A stretch of 64,000 bases of DNA from Epiperipatus broadwayi (taxonomy: Eukaryota > Onychophora > Udeonychophora > Euonychophora > Peripatidae). The stretch covers positions 7,468,853 to 7,532,852 of the forward strand of contig JAQFVV010000021.1 of NCBI GenBank assembly GCA_028023455.1, read 5' to 3'. Numbering within the stretch: the stretch's first letter is position 1; the number at the start of each line of letters is the position of its first letter. Below the pieces are notes generated by a model, which had not been told where the DNA came from, searched no databases, and was given only the letters and a program-made list of their open reading frames with translations. Positions 19,786 to 32,351 of this stretch are shown here, one piece after another. Made by a program: the position numbers and the translations under genes.

Positions 19786-19806
19786 AACAAACCTTCCCAT
19801 AATTCA

Positions 19807-21297
19807 CTACAAATTCCACCTTCCCTTAATATCAAAAGAAGTCTTCATAAGATTGATAGCCTCAGAATCAAGGAGTTTTATCATCAAAGTCTCCTTTATT
19901 CTTCTTTTTAACTCATTCTTTTCATAAAAAATAACCGAAGCATTGTTAAACAATATTCTATGACCTGTATTCAATTCATGAATATATAAAGCTGAGTTAA
20001 GATACCTATGTTTAACCCTACTTATATGAACCTTAACCCTTTCATTAAGGTTAAATTTACTCTGACCTACATAAAATTTACCACAACTACATGGAATTTT
20101 ATAAACAATACCAGGAATAGACCTACTATCAATAGACTGCTTTGAACCATTAAGTAATGAATTCAAATCAGAACCTTTCCTCCATGCAACCTTCATTCCA
20201 CCTAACAAATGACTATTCCTATAAACCAAATTATAAATTGATGCTTTAAATGGTAAAGACATATAATCATCATCCTTACCAACAAAATTCTTATCATCCA
20301 AATCACGACTATAAACATTATTATTAAATACCACTTTTTTAATAAAATCATGATTATAACCCAATTCTACATATTCAGCAGCAAATTGACTTCTTTGAAT
20401 ATCAGCATCATTATTAAAATTATTAAGCCTTCTATTCCGACAACAAAAATTCAACAAAGACATTTTTTTATGTATAAAAGGCTGATAACTATCAGGCCTA
20501 ATCATATTTCTCAAATTTTTAGGTTTTATAAAATGACTACAAAACAAAACATCATTAACCTTCTCAACATTTAAATCTAAAAACTTTAATTTTACAAAAT
20601 CAAAACCACCCCCCTCAATTGTAAACTTAATACTAGAATCAAAACCATTCAATGCACATAAAAACTCTTCTAATTTCTCTTTCTGAATAACAAACAAACA
20701 ATCATCAACATACCTAACAAATAATTTAATAGAACATGAAAACATATTAATAATACTACACTCCAAATAATCTATATAGACAGCACACATCAATGGAGAA
20801 ATGACACAACCAATAACCCAACCTTCTCTAATCTTATAAAACACATCATTAGACATAAAATACATTGAATCCTCTAACAGCAAAAGCAAATCATGAAAAA
20901 CCTTAATCTTATCTGCAAAAAAACATTCTAATTTTTTTAAAATTGAAAGAAAAACATCAATACTTTTTAATCTATTAACTGATTGATACATATTTTCAAT
21001 GTCTAACCTACCAAAAACACAATCATCATCAAAAACAAAACCATTTATTTTCTTAAAAGCCTCAAAAGAAGAAGAAACACAAAATTGACCCAATTTTATA
21101 TAATCCTTAAAATATCTTATAATAAATTTTGATATTTTATCAACAATTCCTCCTGTAAAATCAAAAATACATCTCAAAGGAAAATTATCTTTATGAGACT
21201 TCAAATTAAAGAAAACCTTTGGAGCCACAAAATCACTAGGGTAACAATTTAAATAAGTAGCTCTATCAAAAATCTTTTTATTTTCCATAACTTTCAT
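19807..21297 (-). CDS. PLE-B reverse transcriptase plus GIY-YIG endonuclease (open, 5'-truncated)
   Basis: A 496-residue uninterrupted frame. RT: NLKSHKDNFPLRCIFDF (31-47), motif A RLDIENMY with Asp99, motif B GWVIGCVISPLM (159-170), motif C YVDD (196-199), KLKFLDLNV (236-244). Nuclease: GIVYKIPCSC (396-405), YVG (409-411), NERVKVH with likely catalytic Arg420, His446 in NTGHR, and RRIKETLMI with likely catalytic Glu469. The N-terminal part of a full PLE is missing; the first ATG lies at the truncation edge. The protein is clearly a separate family from PLE-A1 (different motif B and GIY-YIG boxes). Expression and activity are unknown; it lacks a recognisable promoter. Confidence 0.9.
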   Translation of the reverse strand: MKVMENKKIFDRATYLNCYPSDFVAPKVFFNLKSHKDNFPLRCIFDFTGGIVDKISKFIIRYFKDYIKLGQFCVSSSFEAFKKINGFVFDDDCVFGRLDIENMYQSVNRLKSIDVFLSILKKLECFFADKIKVFHDLLLLLEDSMYFMSNDVFYKIREGWVIGCVISPLMCAVYIDYLECSIINMFSCSIKLFVRYVDDCLFVIQKEKLEEFLCALNGFDSSIKFTIEGGGFDFVKLKFLDLNVEKVNDVLFCSHFIKPKNLRNMIRPDSYQPFIHKKMSLLNFCCRNRRLNNFNNDADIQRSQFAAEYVELGYNHDFIKKVVFNNNVYSRDLDDKNFVGKDDDYMSLPFKASIYNLVYRNSHLLGGMKVAWRKGSDLNSLLNGSKQSIDSRSIPGIVYKIPCSCGKFYVGQSKFNLNERVKVHISRVKHRYLNSALYIHELNTGHRILFNNASVIFYEKNELKRRIKETLMIKLLDSEAINLMKTSFDIKGRWNL

Positions 21298-21330
21298 AAT
21301 CTTAATTAATTTAGATTTTATTTTTTAAGA

Positions 21331-22573
21331 AAATAAATGGTTTCGTTTTGGATGATGATTGTGTTTTTGGTAGTTTAGACATTGAAAATATGTATCAATC
21401 GGTTAATAGATTAAAAATTATTGATGTTTTTCTTTCAATTTTAAAAAAATTAGAATGTTTTTCTGCAGATAAGATTAAGGTTTTTCATGATTTGCTTTTG
21501 CTGTTAGAGGATTCAATGTATTTTATGTCTAATGATGTGTTTTAAAAGATTAGAGAAGGTTGGGTTATTGGTTATGTCATTTCTCCATTGATGTGTGCTG
21601 TCTATGTTGATTATTTGGAGTGTAGTATTATTAATATGTTTTCATGTTCTATTAAATTATTTGTTAGGTATGTTGACGATTGTTTTTTTGTTATTCAGAA
21701 AGAGAAATTAGAAGAGTTTTTATGTGCATTGAATGGTTTGATTCTAGTATTAAGTTTACAATTGAGGGGGGTGGATTTGATTTTGTAAAATTAAAGTTTT
21801 TAGATTTAAATGTTGAGAAGGTTAATGATGTTTTGTTTTGTAGTCATTTTATAAAACCTAAAAATTTGAGAAATATGATTAGGCCTGATAGTTATCAGCC
21901 TTTTATACATAAAAAAATGTCTTTGTTGAATTTTTGTTGTCGGAATAGAAGGCTTAATAATTTTAATAATGATGCTGATATTCAAAGAAGTCAATTTGCT
22001 GCTGAATATGTAGAATTGGGTTATAATCATGATTTTATTAAAAAAGTGGTATTTAATAATAATGTTTATAGTCGTGATTTGGATGATAAGAATTTTGTTG
22101 GTAAGGATGATGATTATATGTCTTTACTATTTAAAGCATCAATTTATAATTTGGTTTATAGGAATAGTCATTTGTTAGGTGGAATGAAGGTTGCATGGAG
22201 GAAAGGTTCTGATTTGAATTCATTACTTAATGGTTTAAGCAGTCTATTGATAGTAGGTCTATTCCTGGTATTGTTTATAAAATTCCATGTAGTTGTGGTA
22301 AATTTTATGTAGGTCAGAGTAAATTTAGCCTTAATGAAAGGGTTAAGGTTTATATAAGTAGGGTTAAACATAGGTATCTTAACTCAGCTTTATATATTCA
22401 TGAATTGAATACAGGTCATAGAATATTTTTTAACAATGCTTAGGTTACTTTTTATGAAAAGAATGAGTTAAAAAGAAGAATAAAGGAGACTTTGATGATA
22501 AAACTCCTTGATTCTGAGGCTATCAATCTTATGAAGACTTTTTTTGATATTAAGGGAAGGTGGAATTTGTAGT
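21331..22573 (+). pseudogene. PLE-B plus copy, interrupted RT/GIY-YIG
   Basis: Starts inside the RT at KKINGFVLDDDCVFGSLDI. There is a stop at 21543 where the minus copy has Tyr (FYKIREGW), a frameshift near 21740 inside the CALNG/FDSS segment, another near 22230 after LLNG, and a stop at 22441 in the final part of the nuclease. YVDD and the GIVYKI-like boxes are still readable across frames. Compared with the minus arm this copy has taken nearly all of the damage. Confidence 0.85.
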
Positions 22574-22612
22574 GAATTATGGGAAGGTTTGTTTGTATAT
22601 ATATATATATTG

Positions 22613-25600
22613 TGCCCTTTTGTATGGGTCACCATTTAAGTTTTGTGCTAATCTAGTAGAAAATTTTAAATTTAAGAAGTATTTTAAATGTGTGATGTTG
22701 ACTTTGCTTGTGGTAATGTTACCATAAGTTTAATTAAAGCAATCTATGAGTATTTGATATGTGAATTGTGTTGGTATTGAGAAGATATTTAAATGATGAT
22801 GATTATGATGTAATACTGCATTAATAAATTTAATAACAAATGTTTGAAGCTAAAGTATTTAAAAGATTAAGTTAAAATTAGATAAAGATATTTATTAAAT
22901 TCAAAATATATGTTAAAAGTGAATAGAAATATTTTAAATTATAAGTGCTTAAATTGAGATTAATATTTGATTTTAATCATATCAAATAATTATTTTAAAA
23001 TCTGATGTAATATCTTATTTATTTTTAAAAATAAATATTTATTTTAAAAAAGCAATTGTTAGTTTATTTTTAGACAAGCGTTCTTGTGTTATAAAGAACA
23101 GATGTTATACACACACGCGTGGAAGTTGTCTAATAAAGTTGCAATTATTATTTTACAAAATCATGTTGTAAAATTTATAAATAATACGTGAGTTATCACG
23201 AGATAAAAATAAAGATATTAATGTAAAATATTAAATCTGATTTTTAAAAAATATTGTCTTAAAAATATAACGTATTTAAAAAGATTTAGTTTATTTTAAA
23301 TGATCTTATAAAAGTTAAGATTTAAATCAAGTGAGAAAGAATATTTCAAAAGAATGTTTAATAGATTTAAATAAACGATAAATATTGTTTTAAAAGAATT
23401 TGATAAAATATTAAATATTAAATAAGTCATTATTTATTTTTAATATTGTGTTGGTAAATATGTAAATAAGCAAAATTTGATTGTTTAAACGTACCAATCA
23501 GATGTGGAGTCTCTTCTAGTATAAAAGCTGGATTCAATTGTTGAAGGGGGCTCTCTCTGTAATTAAATTTCTAAGTTAAACGTGCTATTGAGAAAATAGC
23601 CAAGTAAATTTATAAACGCTCTTAAAATCAGTTGTAAAATCATAAGAGTGTTATTGAATAATTTATAATATTTTTAAAGTAATGAATATGCAGTAGAAAC
23701 TTAATAATTCCCTATTGTCTTCTCAATATCGAAACTCAATTTACGTACAAATAATCAATGGAAACATCACGTATCGGAGAAATATATCAGAAACTTTATG
23801 CTAGAAAAGTAACAGACGCTGGATTAGTACAGAAAACTATAAGATGGAGAAAAGTAGTATTTTGGACTATAAATAGTTTTAAAGTTAAATTACTATTGTC
23901 TGTTATTAATAGATATTTTAAAGAAATAAAAATACTTCTGTGGAAAAAAAGTATTTTTGACAAATTATAGAAGTAAAATGTATATCTTAAGGAAAGATAT
24001 AAGAAGCAGTAGTAATTTTAAATAAATACTTGCCTTGTTAAGTCTTTGTGCTTAAAAGACTAAATATTGACGTTTTAAAAAGGCAAATAGATTATAAATA
24101 TGATTATTTAAAATCGTAATATAATAAAATTGCTATATTGAAGTAATCTAAAACGCTGGACGTTATAGATGAAGAAATTAATTCTTACCTGAATATGTTA
24201 TTTATAAATGTGCAAGTAATACATGGATGTCCAAACTAAATTAAATTAAGCCAAGCCAAACCAAGTTAATTTAAAATAATTGAAGGATAATTTTATAAAT
24301 TATAACTTAGTTTTGAAATAATAACTTTTTGAATAATATTCTATGAAGAACTGGATCCAGAGAACTTATAAACTATTTTTTAATTTTATTTTGTTTTCTT
24401 GTGGAACTTATTTTTTTTAAAAAAATAAACGTTATCATTTTTATTATAAACTTTCAAGAAACACGTGATACAACGGAACAGGAAATAGTGTTTTATTGAC
24501 TTTATACGCAGGATATTTGTTAGAACTTTATGGTAGAACAAAAGTCGACGCTGGAATATGTAATATGATTTTTATTTTATTTATTTAACATAAAATTTAA
24601 AATATTATTAAACTCTTAAAAGTAGGATAGGTACATTACTTAAATAATAACTAAAAAATAATATAATAGTTAATTACATAAATTTATTTTATAATTAATA
24701 TAACACGGAATATTTTAATGAATGTTGAGAGTATGAATGTGTAATATTTTTATTTTATGAAGCTGCAAATTCCGAAGAATACTGGATAGCAGACTGGACT
24801 TTATTATTATTATGGTAAAAATATTGTATAATGATTTTTTAAAAATGAATTTAATATGTTTTTCTTTAGATCAACTGAATATTATGTTGTTGTAGAATGA
24901 ATGGATAGATATTTTATGAAAACACATACATTATATTGGCAACGAACTTTATTAAAATATGCATAAGTTTTAATTTATAATGTCAACATGATACAACATT
25001 ACAGAAGAAGCTTAGAAGTAATTATATGATTCTTTCATAAATAATTTTGATATTTTATTTATGTTTAGTATTAGAATGATGTTTATTATTTATCTAAGTA
25101 ATTATTTTATTTTTGCAATTTAGAAAAGGATTTTAAAAGTCTATATTTTTGTGTATTTTGATTATTGAATAAGTTAAGTTACGTTTAGGTAGAAGCTTAT
25201 ATTTAGATTGAAAAGTTTACTAAGTATAAACGATGTAATATAGGTAATTTGGATAACGAATATTTTGTTTGAAGTTGATGTTTGTTTTCCGGAAATTTTA
25301 GATAAGTTTAGAAGATGTCTTAGAGATAGAAATTTATTAGAAAGGATCTAAAATAACACATAAAGTAAAGTAATGATTTTTTACACAGAAAAGAATCATA
25401 GAATTTATCTAAGATAATGCTTTATGAATTTAGAATTGATAAATGATTTAAATAATAATATTTGAACAATAGAGATATGTAATGCATATTTGATAAAACG
25501 TATAACAGGAATTATATTAAGTAGAATATAATTATAGTCAATTAATTGTTGTACACTATAAAGATACATTAATTTATATAACGTTATTAAACAATGCTAA

Positions 25601-26860
25601 TAATAAAGTGAATACATGATAATACATTATAAATGATAATATTTAATTAATGTAGTTATTTAATAGGTAGAGCTACATTATGTACACATGCTACATAAAT
25701 AGTCTTGACATATATTGTTATTTGTAGTAATTAAAGTACATTACTAGTTATTTTAAAAATCTACGTTTTGGAAAAACACACTGTAATATTATTAATATAG
25801 CATTTGAAGGAATGTAAAATTGCTTATTAAGTACATGAGTTAATAACAGTGTAAGCCTCTTATATTTGTATTTCTTATTTTTTTTATTTATTTGTTGTCA
25901 TAAATTTTAAACTGTAAATAGTGTAAATAAATTTTATTTGAAGTTATTGTAAATAAATTTGTTAATTTGTTTTAAAAGTGTGTCGAGTTTCATTATTTTT
26001 CACCACAGCATTTTGACATCAGATGATTTGAAATAAACATAATATTTGCACAAAATGAATTTGTTATTATTATTTAGAATTGAATACCATATTTGCTTAA
26101 CATTATTTTATAAGAATTGATTGACATGAACAGAAAATATTGCAATGGTCATAAGATGATTATAATGCATATTATAAGAAGACAGTATTGTTTATTGCCA
26201 CAGATTATTAAGTATAAGATTTTGATCTATTTTAAAATGAAGATACCATATGAAATAAAAGATATACATAGGATTGTTTATTCATTTAATGATTGATTAT
26301 ATCATAGAAATAGATGAGATTAAATTACACTTTAAGATTATTATTTATTATTATTATTAAAATAAGTTAGGTGTATCTAAGTTTGATATAAAATCCCACA
26401 TCATACTTATTTACATGAGTTATTATTATTTTAAAACAACTTATAGGAACCTGAGATTGTTTAATTATATTTTAAGTTAAAAGTTAGGAATTATTTTAGT
26501 ATTATTAAAGATAATTTATTTCATTTAAAAGTCATAAGAATGCTATAGATGTAGTGGTAAAGTGATAGGGTAGTGATAGTATTCTTATGCCATTGAGACA
26601 GTATCTTGGGAGATATTGACTCAGTGTAAATCTGCTTATTACTTTGTAACTTTACTTCGCAGTCTCATAATTTTAATATATAATTATTTAATTAGTATAA
26701 TCTAGAACTATATTGATTTTGATGATTGATAATAAATTTAATTAAGATATGATAATATAAAAGTATATTAAAGATAGATATGCAAATTTTAATTAAGCAT
26801 AATAATGTAACTGAGCTAGTTGTATTTTAAACTATTTTATATATCAAGAAGTAAGGGTAC
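22613..26860. other. Long AT-rich stretch without recognisable gene; one promoter-like motif
   Basis: No ORF with a known motif and no repeat shared with the rest of the window apart from the hairpin motif at 22613-22635. TATAAAAG at 23520-23527 is followed by CTCTCTCT-like sequence and, 230 bp on, a 70-codon frame METSRIGEIYQKLYARKV (23758-23970). That layout could be an LTR or a first exon; I cannot identify it. The rest is extremely AT-rich. Confidence 0.35.
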
Positions 26861-26865
26861 AATAT

Positions 26866-27010
26866 ATATATATGTTTTCTTTTAGATTGATTTTCACTTG
26901 AGAAGGTCTATTTGTAGTAGATGAAACCATGGCTGTGTAAGGATTTTGGTAAAATTTTTAAAATTTAATCTAGTATTGTATTGTTTTATGGTTTTGCATT
27001 TTTATTTTTG
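26866..27010 (+). mobile_element. Isolated PLE-B 3' tail
   Basis: From (TA)n at 26864 onward the sequence matches the tail of the PLE-B copy at 19735-19597 in reverse, including the variant hammerhead (26892-26943, UUGAGAA core; the cleavage triplet here is GGC, so probably inactive) and the GTTTTATGGTTTTGCATT end. No coding part is left: this is the shortest possible 5' truncation. Confidence 0.75.
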
Positions 27011-28145
27011 CTAGTATAGTGTTAGACAGTTTTGGTGTTATATATATATATATATATTGTGACAATCTGGATGGGCACAAGGAATTGACATACTTTGTAT
27101 CTGCATTGAATAGTTACATTATATATATAAAAAAATGAAATAGCCTTAGAATTTTAAAATTCTTTGCTGGAGATTGTTTAAAGCTTGGATATGGATCACT
27201 TATGCAATTGATTGACCACTTTATAAGTATTTGTTATTATTGTTGTGGTTAGTGAAGCATTTAATTCCAGAGAGAGGGGTTGTTATTATAGGAATTGGTA
27301 TATTTGGGCAGGAAAATGCAAAGTTATTTTATGTTAGTGTAATATTTGGTTGAGTAGTTTCAAAATCCTTTATTCATTAATACTTATCCTTTTGTCAACA
27401 ATTAATAGCCATTTCAATTATATTTAGTTAGGATAGTTTAATATTTAGGTTGCAGTACATGTGCATGCATATATATCTGTATTATGTTTCATTTTATTTT
27501 CATCTTTTAATAACAGCAAACAATAGTACATATACAATAAAAACATTTAAATTACAGTAATTATCTTAAATAATTTAACAAATATATATTTCTTTCCAAT
27601 GATTAATAGATAGTTGAATCAATGGATTATTTTACAAATTAAATAAATTATTAATCATTTTTGTTTAATAGTTAATTAATATTCATTTTTCTTTCAAGTT
27701 TGTAAAAGCTATTTATTTTATTATTTTTTTTGTCTTGATTTAATCAAAATGTTTTGTTTTTTTTTAAAATATTTTTTTTTTGAATATGTAATTAGCTTAG
27801 ATAGAAAAGAAGTGTGGGAGTAACCTTGTGAAGGGAAATGACCTTTTACTAAAGACAGCTATTTAACAAAGATCTTCGGTGAAAAATTGGCATATTATGT
27901 AATGTAATTGTAGCCAGAAAACAGTGGCTCATTATTGTGAAAATTAAAAAAAAAAACAGTTGCTGAAGTCAAATTGATTTTAAAAAAGACTTTGGAGTAA
28001 AACATCGAAAGGATCTTAAGAAATTTATTATGGGAAGAGTTAACTAGAATGGAATTCTAAATTTTCAAAAGGTACACAGTTTACTTTGCTATCTTCGATT
28101 TAAACGTTTTGAATTAACCACTTCATAACTATTGCTCTTTTAAAA

Positions 28146-28406
28146 ATGTATGTTGATAATATCCAGTCTACACTACTTCATTTAATTGTCATTTTAAATA
28201 AGAATAAATTGCATGAATATTGTTGTATCACTAATCAACGTGTGTATTTTAATATATCTGGGAAACACATGCAGAACTATTTTACAGAATATATTTTAAT
28301 TCTTCACTATTTTCCGTGTTGTGTTTTTGTGAGGATTAAACATAGAATTAAGAATATGCATATTTTGATAAATCATGCCATGTTCAAATTCACCATAAAA
28401 AGATAA
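28146..28406 (+). other. Open frame kept in both LNR copies (86 codons here)
   Basis: Begins MYVDNIQSTLLHL and includes NKNKLHEY, QRVYFNI, MQNYFTEYILILHYF. The matching frame in copy 2 (54632-54423, minus) is 69 codons and shares MYxDN, ENK/NKxHE, RV, QNxFTxxILIxHY at the same spacing, with one codon inserted. No known family. Shared DNA ancestry alone may explain it. Confidence 0.25.
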
Positions 28407-29771
28407 CAGTATTTATTTATCTGGTATTTCTGGAAATAATACGTATTTTAAATGAAGGAAATAAAATGTGAGTTACTTCAAATTAAGTATTTGCTTAAAT
28501 CGAATAGAAATGCGGGTAATTTTTGTTCTCTTCAATAAAGATGGAATATAAAACAAAGTATTATTAATTGTGGAATTACTAAAGAACCATGGTATCTTAA
28601 TTGACAATATTTAAGAATAAACCATGCATATAATAGACTATAAAGTGTTAAATGCTATTCAAGAAAACTACTAAGAATATTTGCGTATTTAATTTAGCAC
28701 TACAACGGAGAATGTCTTATATTTTCAGTATAATAAAGGAGAAATTAATTGCTTGTGTGTGTGATTTGGTACCTCAAATAGATATGCTATGAACACTGGA
28801 GGTGCTGGGTCAGATTTAAGTTATGATTATATTTTTTAAGTTATCCTGCAGAAGTTTGTTTTAATTTAAATTCGGTTTGGAATGTGTCCTATATTGTTTC
28901 ATAAACCTGGAGCAGGGCTTTGCAAGTGAACTTTTATTTTAAGTTACAAAACAAATAACTTTTGTTTCTTTATTTTTTTTTATTGCTTGTCATTATTAAT
29001 GTATATTATTGATAATAGGCTTACTTATTATTATGTTTTATTGATAATTTGGGTTATTTTGACCTTCAAGACCATCTCCGAAGCATATCCAAATGAGGAA
29101 TACACTGGTAAAAATTGATTTGTACAAATAGGTCTTATTGTTCTTTTACAAAGATAAAAGAAAGAAATATTTTTTTTAATATAATATTAGAGAGGTTTAT
29201 ATTTATTTTGTATACTTTATTACCTCAAAGTGAGAATTTTGTTATTTTTTCAATCAGCGAACGTGTAATAGAAATAGTTTTCTAGATATGAAAGAAAGTT
29301 TGTTCGTAATAATTATAACCATTAAATTTTAAAAAGTAACCTAAAGTTTACTCTGAATTAAAAGTTATAACTTGATGCAATATTTAATTACCATGTTGCC
29401 TGCATAGTGAGTAATTTAGAGTCAATTTTATATATACATTTATTCGCGGCCGTGTGTCTGTTTTGCACAATTATGACATTTGTTTGATAAAGTTCAGTTT
29501 GTGAATATTTTTATGTATAAATTTCAGATGCTGTTGTATTCTACTGAATGGAATGGATTAGTATGTTATCTGTATGTATTTATTTGCCAGCGTGTATTTA
29601 TAATGTTCGATATTTAGAAGAGCTTTGAGAATGGAAAGAAATCTGATTGTGTTATAATGTTTGTAGGGATAAAAGATTTTGCTTATTTAGTATATGTTTT
29701 TCCATGAGTAGAGCATAGTTTATATTATATGTGTATGATTAAATGATATTTTTCAAAGTTAAGTGATGTTT

Positions 29772-29965
29772 TCTTAGAGCCCTGATGATGAGGAAAAAGG
29801 TTCCCCACCAATAGTGTATTTAGAAGTAGATGAATTATTGTTGAAGTATGATTAAATGATGTTTAGGAAGTTATGTGACATTTTTCTTATATTCTTGGTG
29901 ATGAGGAAAAGGTTCCCCACCAACAGTATATTTAGAATCAGATGAATTATTGTAGAAGTTTCAGT
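29772..29965 (+). repeat. Two tandem copies (period about 104 bp) inside LNR copy 1
   Basis: GATGATGAGGAAAAAGGTTC, CCCACCAA and AGATGAATTATTG occur twice in order. LNR copy 2 has a tandem of the same region, but with a period of about 73 bp (52760-52905). Confidence 0.75.
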
Positions 29966-32351
29966 AAGAGTTTATCTGCTCCTCATGTAGATTTCCCTTA
30001 TAATGTATAGTCTGTATAATCATGAAAATATAGCTCTGTGTTAATTAATATGTAGCCAGATAAATTGTTAAATTAATTCTTGATGTAATATTAGTGTCTT
30101 ATTTTATTGATGAATTATGACATTGTCCGAAATAAAGTAATTACATGATATTTTCTTAATGAATGGAGAGTTTGTAGAAAAGATTATTTTCTATCATTGT
30201 TGCTTGATGCACACACACACACAGATGTAATATAAATAATATCGCGTATATAAAATATAGAGTTATTGAAATTAAAATGAGAAATAAATGCTTCGAAATA
30301 CATTACATTCATTTAAATAGAAGTATAAAGTTATTGAGATTAAAACGGGAAATAAATATTTTAAACTACAGTGTATTTATTTAAATAAAGGTTATAAATC
30401 ATCAAATCATCAGAATGAACATGATTTTGTTGCTATGCATGAAAGGTATACCTAATTGAAAGTGATTATTTAGTCAATTAGAGAAAGTTGCTTGGTTGAG
30501 AGCCAAATATAATTAATTTGATTTATTTTATTAATCAATGGTAATATCCTCTCAAAGATTTTTTTTTGTCTGTTAATAATATGACATGTTGTTTATTTAG
30601 TGTCATGTAGATGAGACATGTAGGCAAAGCATGTGTTCAAAGTCAGAATATTTAAGTTTTGTTGTTAATTTGCTTTGATAATAGGGATAATCCCAAACTG
30701 ATGCTTAAAGTTTATTTGATAATTTAAAAATCTGTGAGACAAGTAGTCCAATTGTAAATAACATGTTAAACCAAATTTATTTTATTGTAATAAATGATTT
30801 ATTTTATTTGTTTAAAATCTTAAAATTGTGTCTGGAGTTATTATTGTATACATTCGTGTTCTCCATTTCCACATCTCCACATTTCATAAATCTATTATAA
30901 AATAGATATATTATTTTAGAGTTATAATATTAAATCTGCTGGTGTCTGACAATATTGTTTTTCTTAATCCAAACATTATAAGGAACATTTGCCACTGGAT
31001 AAACATATTAGAAGGATTGCCAAGTTAGTATATTTGTTAGATGATGATATGAAATTAAATACCCCATTTCTGTCATTATCTTATCATTGAACCACAGTAG
31101 AATATTTTAGTCAATTTGTTTCATTACATTTTTATCATACTTTAGAATTATAACTTATGGGCCAATGTTGTTTATTTAATTCAACTGTGTTTGTTAAATT
31201 CCCTGAGATCTTATTGGTTATTTCTTGATTGGCATTAAAGTAGATGTTTAGATTGTGATATGCCAAGTCATAGAATTGTTTAGTATTATAATTATAGCAA
31301 GCTGATATATGTTATATTTGGATGAAGGAAGAAATTAAGTTTAAAGTATATTTTAATAGACTGTACTGATAAACATGATTCTTTATTATACAATTAATTA
31401 ATAAAAGGATTTACATTATATTTAGTGTTTGTAATATTTCTTCTCTCATTTATTTATCATCATATATCTTATGAACTGCCTATAGCCTTCCACTGAGCTG
31501 AACATAAATTTAAATATAGAGTCTCAATAATAGTTTTGTATTATATATCTTGTTATATTGTTCTATTCATTAATAGAACTGGCACCTGGGCATTTCACTC
31601 ATGTAATGTATATGAGCAGTGTTGGGAGTGTAGGTTATAATATATATATATATTATAACGTTTTCCGTTTTGCTAGGCCTCTACACGCTAATATAAACTG
31701 CGCGTGAGTTCATCAAGCTATGTCAAAGAAGAAGAGTTATATTTCTATTCTAAAAACATAGCTATATTTCCTGATCAACTCGGCCTATTAATTGTTGAGA
31801 ATTGTGCTATTGACGAAATCAGCTTTTAATTTATTTAATCTGGGCACCAGAATTCCTAAGAATTCGCTGAAATCACCATATAACATCTCACAAATAAAAA
31901 AAAATACTTTTAAGCTAATCGGTATTACATCATACCGTAACGAGAATTATTTTTTTAAGATTATTATTCCTGGGCTTAATCAAACATATTGGCAAAGGTA
32001 AATTCCGTTTTAAATCTTATTAAACTAATAATAAATTTAATACTAAAAAAATAATAACTTTATTATTAATAACGCACCAATGAAAATTGGTATTAGAAAT
32101 ATTTTTATTCTAATAGAAAAAAAATGTTAAAGGAAATTATTAATCAAATAAATTGGAGAGAACAAAATTCAGACGTAAATCAATTAATAAAAAAAACAAT
32201 TTTACAATTACAGCTCACTTCCAAATTTCTTCTAGAAAGTTACTAAAAAATGAATATCTCTTGCACAAGAAATTTAATGTCTCTATCGGGATTGTTTAAA
32301 CATACTTTTAGAAATTGTTTGAAAACATTTAATTTGGTCACAATCAGGAGT

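Larger units (their letters stand above)
19597..22610. mobile_element. PLE-B: two 5'-truncated copies head-to-head
   Basis: The minus copy runs from about 21302 to 19597 (ORF, (TA)n, ribozyme-like tail). The plus copy runs from about 21331 to 22610 and starts about 70 codons further inside the element. The 3' ends point outward. The plus copy stops inside the (TA)n that precedes the tail and continues into TTGTGCCCTTTTGTATGGG, which is not PLE-B tail. I could not define a target-site duplication. Confidence 0.8.
27058..31650 (+). repeat. Large noncoding repeat LNR, copy 1 (about 4.6 kb)
   Basis: From GTGACAATCTGGATGGGC (just after (TA)n) to GTGTAGGTTATAA (just before (TA)n) the sequence is collinear with 55967-51088 read on the other strand. 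Matching landmarks include TTTAGGTTGCAGTACATGTG (27449), GACTTTGGAGTAAA (27989), GATGAGGAAAAAGG (29786) and GAGCAGTGTTGGGAGTGTAG (31615). I see no RT, transposase or other protein motif in either copy. It may be a giant non-autonomous element, an LTR-less relic, or a segmental duplication between (TA)n arrays. Confidence 0.7.

Noticed and set aside
20350-20574. Frame on the plus strand at 20350-20574 and its twin at 21806-22030 (-)
   Set aside because: Antisense shadows of the PLE-B coding region, identical because the two copies are inverted.
29772-29800. CTGATGATGAGGAAAAAGG as hammerhead core
   Set aside because: No GAAA box at the right distance, no stem II and no cleavage segment; explained by the LNR tandem repeat.
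31792-32001. 69-codon ORF MLRIVLLTKSAFNLF
   Set aside because: Highly AT-biased residues, no homologous motif, no second copy.
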